Assembly: GCF_900109945.1 (NCBI RefSeq)
Contig: NZ_FOBX01000004.1
Coordinates: 413,027 to 477,026, forward strand
DNA length: 64,000 nucleotides
Direction of reading: 5' to 3'
Origin: Bradyrhizobium sp. OK095
GTDB lineage: Bacteria > Pseudomonadota > Alphaproteobacteria > Rhizobiales > Xanthobacteraceae
Shown here in pieces: positions 55,502-64,000 of the stretch. A model generated the notes under the pieces. That model made no database searches and was not told the DNA's origin. It saw nothing but the letters and a program-made list of their open reading frames with translations. The position numbers were made by a program, and so were the translations under genes. How positions within the stretch are numbered: position 1 is the stretch's first letter; each line of letters starts with the position of its first letter.

Positions 55502-57082
55502 TTAGCCCAGGATCGCCGCCGCCGCGCATTCCGCAATCAGGATCGTCGGCGTCTGGATATTGCCGGAGATCATGATCGGGATCACCGAGGCGTCGGCGAC
55601 ATGCAAGCCGTCGATGCCGCGTACCTGCAAGCGTTGCGGATCGACGACGGCCAGATCGTCCGTGCCCATCCGGCAGGTCGAGGCAGCATGATAGAGCGTG
55701 GTGCAATGGCCGCGAATATAATCGGCGATCTCGGCATCGCTCACGGCCTCCGCGCTCGGTGTGATCTCGCCTTCGATCATCTCCTTCAACGGCGATTGCG
55801 CGGCGATGTGGCGGTTGATGCGAACGCCTTCGATCATGGTCGCGATGTCGCTGCCGCTTGCATCCGACGCGAAATAGCCGGGGTCGATCGCGGGATGCTC
55901 GATGGGATCGGCCGAGCGCAGCGTGATCCGGCCGCGGCCGTTCGGCCGCTGCAGCGTCGCATGCAGGGTGATGCCGGACTTCGACGACAGGAAGCGGACA
56001 TAGTCGCGGTGCGGGCTGATCGCGCCGTAGAGCTGGAGGTCCGGCTCGACATCGCCGCGGCTGCGCACATGCGCGCCGGGCGCGACCCAGGGCGAGGTGC
56101 GCGGACCGGTGCGGCTGGTTTCCCATTCGGCAAGACTTGCGGCCAAGCTTTCCTCCGTCCAGGCGCCGACGCCGATCTTCTCCTTCGTATAGAAGGTGAT
56201 GGGAATGTTGATGTGATCCTGGAGATCGCGGCCGACACCGGGCAGGTCATGCACGACGTCGACGCCCACTGCTCTCAATTCATCGGCCGGGCCTACGCCC
56301 GATAGCAGCAGTTGCTGCGCCGAGCCGATAGCGCCGGAGGCGAGCACGACTTCGCTGGTGGCGAAGGCGCTTTTGGGCTGCCCGTTCTCGAGATATTCGA
56401 CGCCGATTGCACGGCCGCGCTCGATGATGATGCGGGTGACACGCACGCCCGTCTTCAGCGTGAGATTGGCGCGCGTCAACGCCGGGCGCAGATAGGCCTT
56501 ACCGGTACCGAAACGCTCGCCGTCCCTGATGACGAACTGGAAGAAGCCCGCGCCTTCCTGGGTCGCGCCGTTGAAATCCGGATTGTGCGGCAGCCCGGCA
56601 GCCTGCGCCGCCTCCAGCCATTTCAGCTCGTTCGGATCGACATGGGCTACGTCGGCGACGTGCAGCGGGCCGCTCGTGCCGTGCAGGGGATCGTCGGTGA
56701 AACGCGCATTTTTCTCGAAGGCGATGAATTTCGGCAGCACGTCGCGCCACGCCCAGCCCTTGCACCCAGCCTTTTCCCAGCCGTCGTAATCGGAGGGCAG
56801 TCCGCGGATATAGATCATCGCATTGATCGCGCCGGAGCCGCCGATCATCTTGCCGCGCGGCCAGAAGATCCGCCGGCCGCGGCAGCCGGCTTGCGGCTCG
56901 GTATAATAGCCCCAATCGACGGCCGTGTTGAACATCGTCGGCCAATCCGACGGAATGTCGGAAGCGAGCGGTGCGGCGCGCCCGGCCTCGAGCACCAGCA
57001 CCTTGCGGTGCGGATCGGCCGACAGCCGGTTGGCTAGCACACAGCCGGCCGAGCCGGCGCCCACGATGATCGTGTCGTACAT
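55502..57082 (-). CDS. GMC-family oxidoreductase
   Basis: A 526-residue FAD enzyme of the glucose-methanol-choline family. The FAD motif is VGAGSAGCVLANRLS at residues 7-21. Signature 1 includes GKMIGGSGAINAMIYIRG and signature 2 is SGAIGSAQQLLLSGVGP. The C-terminal active-site region has HCTTLYHAASTCRMG with the conserved His, then the terminal ISGNIQTPTILIAE. Related to choline and alcohol dehydrogenases. Substrate unknown. No betaine aldehyde dehydrogenase is adjacent, so choline use is not assumed. Confidence 0.9.
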   Translation of the reverse strand: MYDTIIVGAGSAGCVLANRLSADPHRKVLVLEAGRAAPLASDIPSDWPTMFNTAVDWGYYTEPQAGCRGRRIFWPRGKMIGGSGAINAMIYIRGLPSDYDGWEKAGCKGWAWRDVLPKFIAFEKNARFTDDPLHGTSGPLHVADVAHVDPNELKWLEAAQAAGLPHNPDFNGATQEGAGFFQFVIRDGERFGTGKAYLRPALTRANLTLKTGVRVTRIIIERGRAIGVEYLENGQPKSAFATSEVVLASGAIGSAQQLLLSGVGPADELRAVGVDVVHDLPGVGRDLQDHINIPITFYTKEKIGVGAWTEESLAASLAEWETSRTGPRTSPWVAPGAHVRSRGDVEPDLQLYGAISPHRDYVRFLSSKSGITLHATLQRPNGRGRITLRSADPIEHPAIDPGYFASDASGSDIATMIEGVRINRHIAAQSPLKEMIEGEITPSAEAVSDAEIADYIRGHCTTLYHAASTCRMGTDDLAVVDPQRLQVRGIDGLHVADASVIPIMISGNIQTPTILIAECAAAAILG

Positions 57083-57150
57083 TGCAGAGCACCCCGCACA
57101 GAAACTTGTGCAACGGAGTGCTTGCAAGATTTGTGCTTTGGAACTGCGGT

Positions 57151-57195
57151 CCCTCACCCGGCGCTCCGCGCCACCTTCTCCCACAGGGGAGAAGG
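57151..57195. repeat. Small intergenic palindromes
   Basis: GGCGC-TCC-GCGCC (57160-57172) and CCTTCTCCC/GGGGAGAAGG (57174-57195), between two minus-strand genes. Resembles the start of the composite array at 19255-19387. Confidence 0.7.
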
Positions 57196-57203
57196 ATGAA
57201 AGA

Positions 57204-57428
57204 TCAGCCCCCGTGCGACTCCACGACTTTGCGGCAGGCGTCCGAGAGCTTCGTCTTGTTCTCGCGCAGGCAGGCATTCATCTGCGGTGGCTTGCCGACA
57301 TGTTCGGCGCAGAACTTGCTGGCGTCACCGCGGCAGGCCATCTGCTCCTGCAATGTCGGACCGGATTGCGCTGCGGCGGGGAGGATGGTGGCGGCGAGCA
57401 GCAGCGCGGCAAGAACTTGAATCTTCAT
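57204..57428 (-). CDS. Small secreted Cys-rich-repeat protein
   Basis: A 74-residue protein. Signal peptide VLAALLLAATILPAAAQ, then a single cysteine-rich repeat of the GLG1/PF00839 type: CRGDASKFC, a spacer with PPQMNACLRENK and LSDACRKV. Four cysteines in the expected spacing should make two disulfides in the periplasm. Function unknown. The recognised pattern is stronger than chance for this length. Confidence 0.75.
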   Translation of the reverse strand: MKIQVLAALLLAATILPAAAQSGPTLQEQMACRGDASKFCAEHVGKPPQMNACLRENKTKLSDACRKVVESHGG

Positions 57429-57663
57429 AAAGCACCTCTTTGGGATTGTCGGTGGTCCCGTTTGGGATCAAGCGGGCCGGACCATCTCGCGGAGGTCCAT
57501 GGCTGGTCCATGCCATATTCATGGCATCGGCTCACCGCTTCGGCTGCTGCACCCCCATCTTCATGGCATGTATCCGCGCGCGGTCTTTTGCCATTCAGGC
57601 TGCACGTCGGCTGCGAAACCCGGTGATTGCACCGGGACGCCGAACGGGAAGCAGGAGAGCAAG

Positions 57664-57945
57664 ATGTCGAAAAAAGCGGGAGCGCTGAGTGCCGGGCTGA
57701 CGATCATGGTGCTGGCGGGTGCGGCGATGGTGTCGCTGGGCACGAGCCCGGCGCGGGCGGCGGTCTATTGCAAGACGGTCGGCGTGCCCAAGGGCTGCGT
57801 GGTGCGGCCGACCGGGGCGGTGGTGGTTGCGCCGGCGGCCGCGGTCGTGGTGGCGACGCCCGGCGTCGGAGCGCCCGGTGTTGGCGTGCGCGCGGGTACG
57901 CCGATGAATCGCGGCGGCCCGGTCAACCGTGTCGGCGTGCGCTGA
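57664..57945 (+). CDS. Small secreted Val/Pro/Gly-rich protein
   Basis: A 93-residue protein with a signal peptide (LTIMVLAGAAMVSLGTSPARA). The mature start VYCKTVGVPKGCVVRP has two cysteines that may pair, followed by a low-complexity tail of V, A, P and G (VVVAPAAAVVVATPGVG). Start at ATG 57664 behind CAGGAGAG. No family recognised. Confidence 0.6.
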   Translation: MSKKAGALSAGLTIMVLAGAAMVSLGTSPARAAVYCKTVGVPKGCVVRPTGAVVVAPAAAVVVATPGVGAPGVGVRAGTPMNRGGPVNRVGVR

Positions 57946-58083
57946 CGATCTCGTTCGATTGAGTTGATTGCATCGCTTCGGGCCAGGGAGCCTTGCGGAC
58001 GACTTCCCCCCGTCCTCCGCATGACAATAATCCGGCCCGTTCCCTCTCTCCGCGCGTCCCACACGTTCGGGGAGGGGGGCTTT

Positions 58084-59994
58084 TCAGCCCGCAGCCGCGT
58101 CGCTGTCGGGAAAGACTTGCGGCAATTGCAGCCGCACGCGCGTCCCCGAGGAATCCGAATTCAGCTCGAACGCAGCCCCGCAGCGCGCTGCGCGGCTTCT
58201 CATATTGCGCAGGCCGCGCGCAGTCTGGCTCGTACCATCACCGGCGAGAGCAAATCCCCTGCCGTCGTCCGCAATGTTGATCACACCATATTGCCCCTGA
58301 CGATCATCGAGCGTCTCGATGGTGACCGCGATATTGCGGGCCTGCGCGTGCTTGACGGCATTGGTCACGGCCTCGTCGAGGATGCGCACGATCTGGATCA
58401 CATGCCAGGGCCGCAGCTCCGGATGCAGCGGCAGGCCCTGCGGCGTCGCCACGCGCCAGTCGAGCGCTATGTCGTGCGGCCGCAATTGCATCGCCGCGCG
58501 CTCGCGCCAGGAGCCGAGCGCGAGCATGAGGTCGCCGCCGATATCGTCCATGGAATCGATGACGAGACGGAGATCCTTTAGAGCGGCGCGGGCTGCGTCC
58601 GTGATGGTCGCGCCTTCATGGCCGCGCTCCGAGAGCGCGACGATGCTGACGAGCTGGCCGCCGAGGCCGTCATGCAGATCACGCATCAGCCGCGTGCGCT
58701 CGTTGGCGAGCGCGGCGGCCCGCGCGCGCTCCTCCTCGCGGGCAAAGCTCGCCTTCAGCCGCTCCTCGGCCTCGCGCACGCGTGCCACCAATTGCCCGGC
58801 AAAGCTGTCGACCTGGTTCAGCGCGCGGGCGAAGCGCCAGGTCAGCCCGGGGCCGATCGCGACCAGCATCGCCGAATAGGACAGGCGTGAGACGAAGGTA
58901 CGTTCGTTGGTCACAATCTCGAATGCCGACAGCATGTCGTGCACCCAGCAGGTCAGCACGATGGTGACCGCACAGCCGAGCGTGAAGCTTGCGGCGTCCT
59001 GCCGCCGCACCACCTGTGTCGCGGTGATGCTGGCCATCAGCAACAGACAGATGCCGACCATGGGAATACCGAGAACCAGGAAGAGAATGCGCGGCAGTGG
59101 CGGGCCTCCAACCAGTCCGACTGCGAACACCACGATGCCCGGCACGAACAACAGCGCGCCATAGCGCGGCCAGCGCCAGCCGAAAAACAGCAGGGCGAAG
59201 ACGACGATCAGCGCGCTCTCGGTCGGCGCTGAAGCCAGCAGCACTGCGGCAAGTCGCGACGTCGTGGCCGGCGGCACCGGCGGCGGCACGAACGCCTGCA
59301 CCACGCCGAGCACCATCGCCGCCGCCAGCACGCCATAGACCGGCTCGCGGCGCCGCATCAGCCACATGATGGCGAGGATGACGGCGAGGATCGACTGCCA
59401 GGCGGAAAACACTACGGGCAACGTGACGAACAGCAGCGTGCGTGTCTCAAAGGCCGGGCGCAGGGCGGCGTCCGGCCCGACATAGACCGTGTCGAGGAAG
59501 CCCTTCAGCGGTCCCCATACGAACAGCCGCACCGTGATCTCGTTGCTGCCTTCACGCAACAGCGAGGCGGGAATGAGCGCGGTCTGCGGCGTGTTACGAT
59601 CCGGTCGGTTGGCGTTGCCATCGCGACGAGAGTCGAGCACGACGATGCCGTTGACGGCGACTTCGACAGCGTTGCTGAAGCGCGGCAGGAACACGGACCA
59701 TCCCGACGCCGCATCGCCGCGCCGATAGGTAAAAGCACCGGTATAGAGCGGCGGATCGGCCAGCGAATAGCGCGACGACGTGAAATGCGGCAGCGTCACC
59801 GCGCGTGCCGCGCCGTCCTCGCGCAGCGAAAATCCGCTCAGCGCAAAATCCTCGGGATCGCTGGGCTGCAGCAGCCGCAGCCCGAGGATGGTGGCGATCA
59901 CGATCAACGCCTGGAGCAGCAGATAAGGCACGAGGCGCGACACGATCAGCCGGCGCCGTGGCCGTATGGGCGCCTTCGCCGCGATCTCGCTCAC
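58084..59994 (-). CDS. 7TM sensor histidine kinase, DegS/NarX type
   Basis: A 636-residue kinase. After an N-terminal helix (YLLLQALIVIATILGLRL) residues 45-190 look like a beta-sandwich, galactose-binding-like periplasmic domain (PLYTGAFTYR, EVAVNGIVVLDS, SNEITVRLFVWGP). About seven membrane helices follow (190-400), as in 7TMR-DISM receptors. The HisKA_3 box ANERTRLMRDLHDGLGGQL puts His at about 441, and the HATPase has DDGRGF. The GTG start at 59994 overlaps the regulator stop (GTGA), so the kinase is coupled to the gene upstream. Confidence 0.85.
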   Translation of the reverse strand: MSEIAAKAPIRPRRRLIVSRLVPYLLLQALIVIATILGLRLLQPSDPEDFALSGFSLREDGAARAVTLPHFTSSRYSLADPPLYTGAFTYRRGDAASGWSVFLPRFSNAVEVAVNGIVVLDSRRDGNANRPDRNTPQTALIPASLLREGSNEITVRLFVWGPLKGFLDTVYVGPDAALRPAFETRTLLFVTLPVVFSAWQSILAVILAIMWLMRRREPVYGVLAAAMVLGVVQAFVPPPVPPATTSRLAAVLLASAPTESALIVVFALLFFGWRWPRYGALLFVPGIVVFAVGLVGGPPLPRILFLVLGIPMVGICLLLMASITATQVVRRQDAASFTLGCAVTIVLTCWVHDMLSAFEIVTNERTFVSRLSYSAMLVAIGPGLTWRFARALNQVDSFAGQLVARVREAEERLKASFAREEERARAAALANERTRLMRDLHDGLGGQLVSIVALSERGHEGATITDAARAALKDLRLVIDSMDDIGGDLMLALGSWRERAAMQLRPHDIALDWRVATPQGLPLHPELRPWHVIQIVRILDEAVTNAVKHAQARNIAVTIETLDDRQGQYGVINIADDGRGFALAGDGTSQTARGLRNMRSRAARCGAAFELNSDSSGTRVRLQLPQVFPDSDAAAG

Positions 59995-60674
59995 AGCTTG
60001 ATCAGGCCCTGTTGCACCGCCTCGAACACGGCTTCGCCGCGGGTATGGACCTCGAGCTTGCGATAGATGTTCTTGATGTGGCCGGGCACGGTCTGCCTGG
60101 ACAGGCCGAGATGGCTCGCGATCTCGGCGTAGCTGAAGCCCTTTGCGATGCCCCAGAGGATGTCGATCTCGCGCGGGGTGAGTCTTGCGGTGTTGAGCAC
60201 GGGGCCAGGCGGCGGCTCGGCCGAATTCTGCGCGGCACCTTGTGTTCGGCGCACGATGAAGCGGGCGATCGAGGCCGAGATCGGCGAATGGCCGGCGACC
60301 AGATCGCGCACGGTGGTGGCGATGTCGGTCGGGAAGGCATCCTTGAGCAGATAGCCGGTGGCGCCGACCGTGATCGCGGAGATGACGCTCTCCTCGTCGC
60401 CGAGGGCCGAGATCACCATGATCTCGGTATCGGGACAACGCTGCCTCATCTCGCGGATCAGCTCGATGCCGTGGCCGTCGGGAAGCCTGAGATCTGTGAG
60501 CAGCACGCGCGGCGCCGCCTCGCCGAGCGCAGAACGGGCCTCTGCCAGCGTGCCGGCGCTGCGCACCTCGTAGCCGGCCTTGGCCAGCGCGTCCTGGAGA
60601 CGCCAGCAGGTCGGTGCGTCGTCCTCGACGAGGAGGATGGTGATGGCCTCACCCGTCTCGCCCTGTTCGCTCAT
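59991..60674 (-). CDS. NarL/FixJ-family response regulator
   Basis: A 227-residue regulator. The receiver has VEDDAP, phospho-acceptor Asp61 in LLTDLRLPDGHG, and the conserved Lys in GYLLKDAF. The LuxR-type HTH is at about residues 160-222 (LTPREIDILWGIAKGFSYAEI, SRQTVPGHIKNIYRKL). It pairs with the DegS-type kinase encoded next, with a 4-base overlap. Start at 60674 is the ATG nearest the receiver. Confidence 0.92.
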   Translation of the reverse strand: MSEQGETGEAITILLVEDDAPTCWRLQDALAKAGYEVRSAGTLAEARSALGEAAPRVLLTDLRLPDGHGIELIREMRQRCPDTEIMVISALGDEESVISAITVGATGYLLKDAFPTDIATTVRDLVAGHSPISASIARFIVRRTQGAAQNSAEPPPGPVLNTARLTPREIDILWGIAKGFSYAEIASHLGLSRQTVPGHIKNIYRKLEVHTRGEAVFEAVQQGLIKL

Positions 60675-60794
60675 GATCAGCGTCCCGCGACCCGCGTGTC
60701 CCCCGCGGCGCGAGGCCAAGCTTAGCCGCGGCGGGCAGGCCGCGACACCCATAATCATGGGGGCCGCGATGAGACGGTATGGCGGACGTAGTGT

Positions 60795-63515
60795 CTACGG
60801 CTTCGCCGCGGCCGGCTTATCCGACGGCATGGGCGGGCTTGGCAGGCGCTGCACGACGATACGCGCGGTGCCGGCATTGTTCTTGTAAAACTGCTCGTAG
60901 GGCCCCTGGACCACGTCGAGTTTCGCGGGGCGCAACCAGGCCGGCAGCAAGGCCGGGTAAATCTGGACGGCATCGTTGACGTAGAAGAACAGATCGCCGG
61001 CATCGGGCGCGACGAATTCCGCGACCAGCCGTCCCGACAGCTTCTGCCCCTCCCAGATCGCGCGCGCCGTCGGATCCTTCGGCACCGGGTCAAAAGGTCC
61101 GAGCTTGCTCAACGCGAGCTTGAGCGGATTGTCGCTGGGAAGCGCCTCGTACTCCTTCGTCTGGTCGAGCCGGGTCGGATACCTGCCCACTTTCTTGTCC
61201 GCATCGTCCTCCGCCGGAATGGTCGGATTCATCCGGCGCGGTAATTCGTCGGCCGGCATGACGTTGACGGCCTCCAGCGGAATGTCGCTCATTCCCTTCG
61301 CGCCGATGTGCACCACCGGCTGGAACCAGGCGGCGCCGAACTGACGCAGGGTCGGCAGGGCGAGATAGTGATGCACGAAATAGGTCTTGAAGCCGTTTGT
61401 GCCGCTCATGATGGTGCGGTCGAACCAGGGATCCTCGATCTCCACCCAGACGCGGTACTTGCGGCCTTTCTCGACCGCTAGGCCGCTCCACCAGCAAAAC
61501 TCCTTTGTCGCGAACCGACCGCGCGCGTCGATCGGCTCGTCGGGCACCGGCGTTCCGGCCTCTCGTCCGGGCGTCGTGCAGATATTTCCGGTCGCGGTTC
61601 GGGCCGTGAACACGCTGGTCGCTCCGATCAGCAGTGCCGAATAGAAGATGATGAACAGGAAGATGCCAGGCAACACGAGCTTGGTGAAGAGAAGGCGCGC
61701 CGGCCCCGCATTCAAGCGCATCCATCGGGCAAAGCCCAACAGCACGCCGGGATCGTCGACATGCTGCTGGCTTGCCATGCGATGCGGCCTGCTCCAGGCC
61801 AGCCGCGCGCGTTCCTGGATGTTGTCGCGCAGCACCGAGTTCCTGCGCCAGATCAGATAGGTGATGGCCAGGACGATCGAGGTGGCGAATGGGTAATACA
61901 GCGTGATATCGAGCCACGGCGCCGCATAGGACGGCAGCACGTTCCTGACGAGATTGGCGAGCGGACCCAGCACGGCGCCGACGAGCCAATCGATGGTGGC
62001 GATGACGTGCAGCAGCACTGTGCCTTGCAGGCCGCTGTCTTTTGACACCCCGATCAGGCTGCGGGCGATCAACGGCCACACCGCGATCACGCCGACCATG
62101 ACCAGCAGCGAGAAATAGGCGACGCGCCGCCACCACACGGTGTCGCGCGTGAGCCTGGCCATTTCGGCGCTGGGCGTGTTCATGCGGGTGAAGGCTTCGG
62201 CCTCCATCTCGCGCCGCGGGTCCTGGGCCTGCGCGAGATAGGCACGTTTCATCGCCTCGCGCGTGCTGTCCTCGGTGAGGTTCAGCTTGGTGCTATCAGG
62301 CATCAGCACCAGCGCGTCCGCCGGCAGCATGATCGGCGCGTAGTCGTCGCAGCCGAACAGCATGCGTTCGATGACGGCGAAGTGCACCACCGGCAGTCCG
62401 CCATTGGCCTCACCGGCAAGGACCGGGCGCGGGCCGTAGCGGTAGAGCACGGCGGCGCCGCTGCGCGAATCGTGCTTCGGTCCGATCGACGATTGGTATT
62501 CTCTGAAGTGCTCGATCTCGCCGTCCTGGAAGCGGAGCCTGTCCTCGAGCTGATCGGTCATCCAGACCAGCGGCACGAAGGACAGGGTCGATTCCGGATA
62601 GCCGCCGCCGATGTCGGAATGCACGCCGGCGAACCACACCTCCTTGACCGTCTGGTCCGGCGCCAGATGACTCTGGTCGATCCGCAGCGGATGGAAGGTG
62701 GTGCGCTCGTCGTCCAGCGCCAGCGCATGACGGATGTGCTTCACCTTGCGCGACGGCCGGTGATTGCGGAACGAGATCGGCCAGATTGCCCAGTCGATCG
62801 CGACGCGCAGCTCCTCGATCGGGACACCGAAGGCCTCGACCGTATCGAACAGTCCCATGAATTCGATGTCGACGTCCTTGCGGCCGTTCATCGCCGCGCG
62901 CACATCGGCATAGGGGCGGTGCCGGCAGATCGTATGATAGAGATAGAGCAGGGCATCGCGGATCAAGCGCGCGATCCAGATCGTCGGCAGGCTCTTGTTC
63001 AACGGCACGGTGTCGCGGCGGTATTCCCGCCATGCGGACATGGCGTTGCGCTCCATCTCGGCATGCGAGACAGGCTCGCCCTTGATCTCCGCAGGCACCA
63101 GGCCCTGGCTTGCGATCAACGCCGCCAGCGTACGTGCAGTGAAGGCGCCGCGGCTGAAGCCGAAGATGTAGATCTCGTCGCCCTCGCGCCAGTTCCAGCA
63201 CAGGAAGCGATAGAGCTTGCGGACGTTGGAGGGCACGCCGATGCCGGTGGCGCCGTCGATCGCGGCGAGTGGCGCCCAGCCGGCAGTGCCGACGCCCTTG
63301 ATGTAATGTGCGATCTGGTCCGGCTGGGTGTGGTCCAGCGCTTCGTAGAGACGCCAGACGCTGGATTCTTGCGTGGTGAATGCATTGCCCGTGCCGTCGG
63401 CGAACAGCACCAGCTTGCGCTTGGACGGAATGGTCGTCCCGTCGGCGCTCACATCGCCATGCCTGTGTTCGGATCTCGCGGAATCGACGTTCTGCGCGCC
63501 ATCATGATGCGTCAT
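60795..63515 (-). CDS. DUF2235 hydrolase with four membrane helices and C-terminal beta domain
   Basis: A 906-residue protein. Residues 33-330 are the DUF2235 alpha/beta hydrolase domain: FADGTGN, nucleophile Ser121 in GFSRG, Asp224 in MGLFDTVEAFG and His299 in AGVHSDIGGGY. Some family members are type VI secretion phospholipases. Helices lie at about 466-487, 500-522, 536-556 and 609-636. The last ~260 residues look like a beta-rich periplasmic part, including LFFYVNDAVQ and NNAGTARIVVQRLP, a pattern seen in carbohydrate-binding-like modules. Start at 63515 follows GGAGGGG. Cotranscription with the regulator 120 bases downstream is possible. Confidence 0.82.
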   Translation of the reverse strand: MTHHDGAQNVDSARSEHRHGDVSADGTTIPSKRKLVLFADGTGNAFTTQESSVWRLYEALDHTQPDQIAHYIKGVGTAGWAPLAAIDGATGIGVPSNVRKLYRFLCWNWREGDEIYIFGFSRGAFTARTLAALIASQGLVPAEIKGEPVSHAEMERNAMSAWREYRRDTVPLNKSLPTIWIARLIRDALLYLYHTICRHRPYADVRAAMNGRKDVDIEFMGLFDTVEAFGVPIEELRVAIDWAIWPISFRNHRPSRKVKHIRHALALDDERTTFHPLRIDQSHLAPDQTVKEVWFAGVHSDIGGGYPESTLSFVPLVWMTDQLEDRLRFQDGEIEHFREYQSSIGPKHDSRSGAAVLYRYGPRPVLAGEANGGLPVVHFAVIERMLFGCDDYAPIMLPADALVLMPDSTKLNLTEDSTREAMKRAYLAQAQDPRREMEAEAFTRMNTPSAEMARLTRDTVWWRRVAYFSLLVMVGVIAVWPLIARSLIGVSKDSGLQGTVLLHVIATIDWLVGAVLGPLANLVRNVLPSYAAPWLDITLYYPFATSIVLAITYLIWRRNSVLRDNIQERARLAWSRPHRMASQQHVDDPGVLLGFARWMRLNAGPARLLFTKLVLPGIFLFIIFYSALLIGATSVFTARTATGNICTTPGREAGTPVPDEPIDARGRFATKEFCWWSGLAVEKGRKYRVWVEIEDPWFDRTIMSGTNGFKTYFVHHYLALPTLRQFGAAWFQPVVHIGAKGMSDIPLEAVNVMPADELPRRMNPTIPAEDDADKKVGRYPTRLDQTKEYEALPSDNPLKLALSKLGPFDPVPKDPTARAIWEGQKLSGRLVAEFVAPDAGDLFFYVNDAVQIYPALLPAWLRPAKLDVVQGPYEQFYKNNAGTARIVVQRLPSPPMPSDKPAAAKP

Positions 63516-63876
63516 GGGCCCCTCCGGCAATTAACGGGGGAAGCGCTTCAGGCCCGGATCAGGCAGCACGCCCCGAACTCTATCAATGATTGCAATATCG
63601 CGACTATGAAAACACAGGTGTATTCTGTGCACAGTCCCGCTGAGGTAGCAAGCGGGATCGCGCCGCGGTAGAGCAGCGCAGCATGACGGTCGCGAAGAAC
63701 ATTCGGTCTTGCGGATCGATGGGCCGGACGGCCTTGAGAGGCCGCGTCGGCAGTTGCCTCTCCCCGGCGTGCGCAGGGCTGTCCGGGGAATGATTCACTA
63801 TGCCGCGGAGCATGCCCGGTTTAACCGGCATGAAGCCGGTACTTTCTGGTTGTCGAGACTCAGAAAGGGACCGGGC
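63516..63876. other. Gene-free 361-base stretch at the start of an IS-like element
   Basis: No convincing gene on either strand. The part from about 63768 includes GCGCAGGGCTGTCCGGGG and short hairpins (CCGGTT-T-AACCGG at 63816-63828, ACCGGC/GCCGGT nearby), consistent with the left end and leader of an IS4-like element, but the exact end cannot be fixed without the other end. Confidence 0.45.
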
Positions 63877-64000
63877 ATGCGATTTAACGATAGCATTTTT
63901 GGCAGGCTCCTTGAACCGATCAATCGGCGGCAATTTCGAACGGCTGTGGATGGTGTGGACGGGGACGCCTACGACAAGTCGTTCACGAGCTGGGATCATT
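63877..64000 (+). mobile_element. IS4-like transposase, N-terminal part (runs off right edge)
   Basis: From ATG 63877 the frame is open to the window end, giving 41 residues: MRFNDSIFGRLLEPINRRQF and then GDAYDKSFTSWDH. This resembles the N-terminal domain of IS4-family transposases (commonly starting MRHN-SVF-LL and containing a YDKSF-SWDH-type segment). Ribosome site AAAGGGACC upstream. The catalytic DDE residues would be beyond the window. Confidence 0.72.

Noticed and set aside
60795..63515. Type VI secretion effector locus
   Set aside because: DUF2235 occurs in Tle-type effectors, but there is no VgrG, PAAR, immunity gene or secretion apparatus here, and the protein has membrane helices.
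62382..63671. 429-codon plus-strand open frame ending near the IS-like region
   Set aside because: Antisense to the DUF2235 gene. No motif and no ribosome site.

Overview
The window looks like ordinary core chromosome of a GC-rich alphaproteobacterium, most likely Bradyrhizobium or a close relative in the Nitrobacteraceae. This rests on recognised families and layout (the DUF1013/TrcR regulator divergent from ispH-thrB-rnhA, an NdvA-type cyclic glucan exporter, a TAXI-TRAP cluster with DUF1850, many acyl-CoA ligases) and on several families of imperfect palindromes between genes. No database search was possible. I see no rRNA, tRNA, CRISPR array, prophage or integrated island. The only mobile element is the start of an IS4-like transposase at the right edge.

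Layout. 1-1960: 5' part of a hybrid sensor kinase on the minus strand, running off the left edge. 2096-4796: three plus-strand genes (nitrobindin-like barrel, RibD-type reductase, flavin amine oxidase), closed by a hairpin terminator. 4845-6330: minus-strand His-rich secreted protein, isochorismatase-like hydrolase, DUF3088. 6441-9921: fatty acyl-CoA ligase and oleate hydratase. 9932-16670: minus-strand sensor kinase with a binding-protein-like sensor region, a secreted protein, a two-subunit CoA-transferase, a TTC38-like TPR protein and an aldo/keto reductase. 16831-20382: thioesterase, Nudix CoA pyrophosphatase and small secreted proteins, including one with a lysozyme-like core. 20548-25040: TAXI-TRAP transporter (binding protein, fused permease, DUF1850) followed by an SDR.

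25107-33257: membrane protein, CPA1 antiporter, two secreted TPR+LprI proteins in tandem, propionyl-CoA synthetase, lipoprotein, OmpW-like porin. 33345-36712: trcR divergent from the ispH-thrB-rnhA operon. 36827-44643 (all minus): YcxB-like protein, Prx5 peroxiredoxin, FadD, D-Ala-D-Ala carboxypeptidase with a long basic tail, NdvA exporter, lone NMT1-like binding protein. 44871-50339: small secreted proteins, HisE-like protein, DedA-like membrane protein, aspartate ammonia-lyase, nitronate monooxygenase-like protein, thioesterase. 50580-57945: a 32-residue membrane peptide, acyl-CoA ligase, second nitronate monooxygenase-like protein, three uncharacterised genes, GMC oxidoreductase, two small secreted proteins. 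58084-63515: DegS-type kinase and response regulator downstream of a DUF2235 hydrolase with four membrane helices. 63877 onward: IS4-like transposase start.

Themes are fatty-acid and CoA chemistry (four AMP-forming ligases, oleate hydratase, three hotdog or CoA-handling enzymes, a CoA-transferase), envelope functions, and signalling by three histidine kinases. Nothing amounts to a clearly new multi-gene system. The best leads are the DUF2235-membrane protein beside a two-component pair, the paired nitronate monooxygenase-like genes of which one lacks the expected histidine, the tandem TPR-LprI proteins, and the palindrome families.
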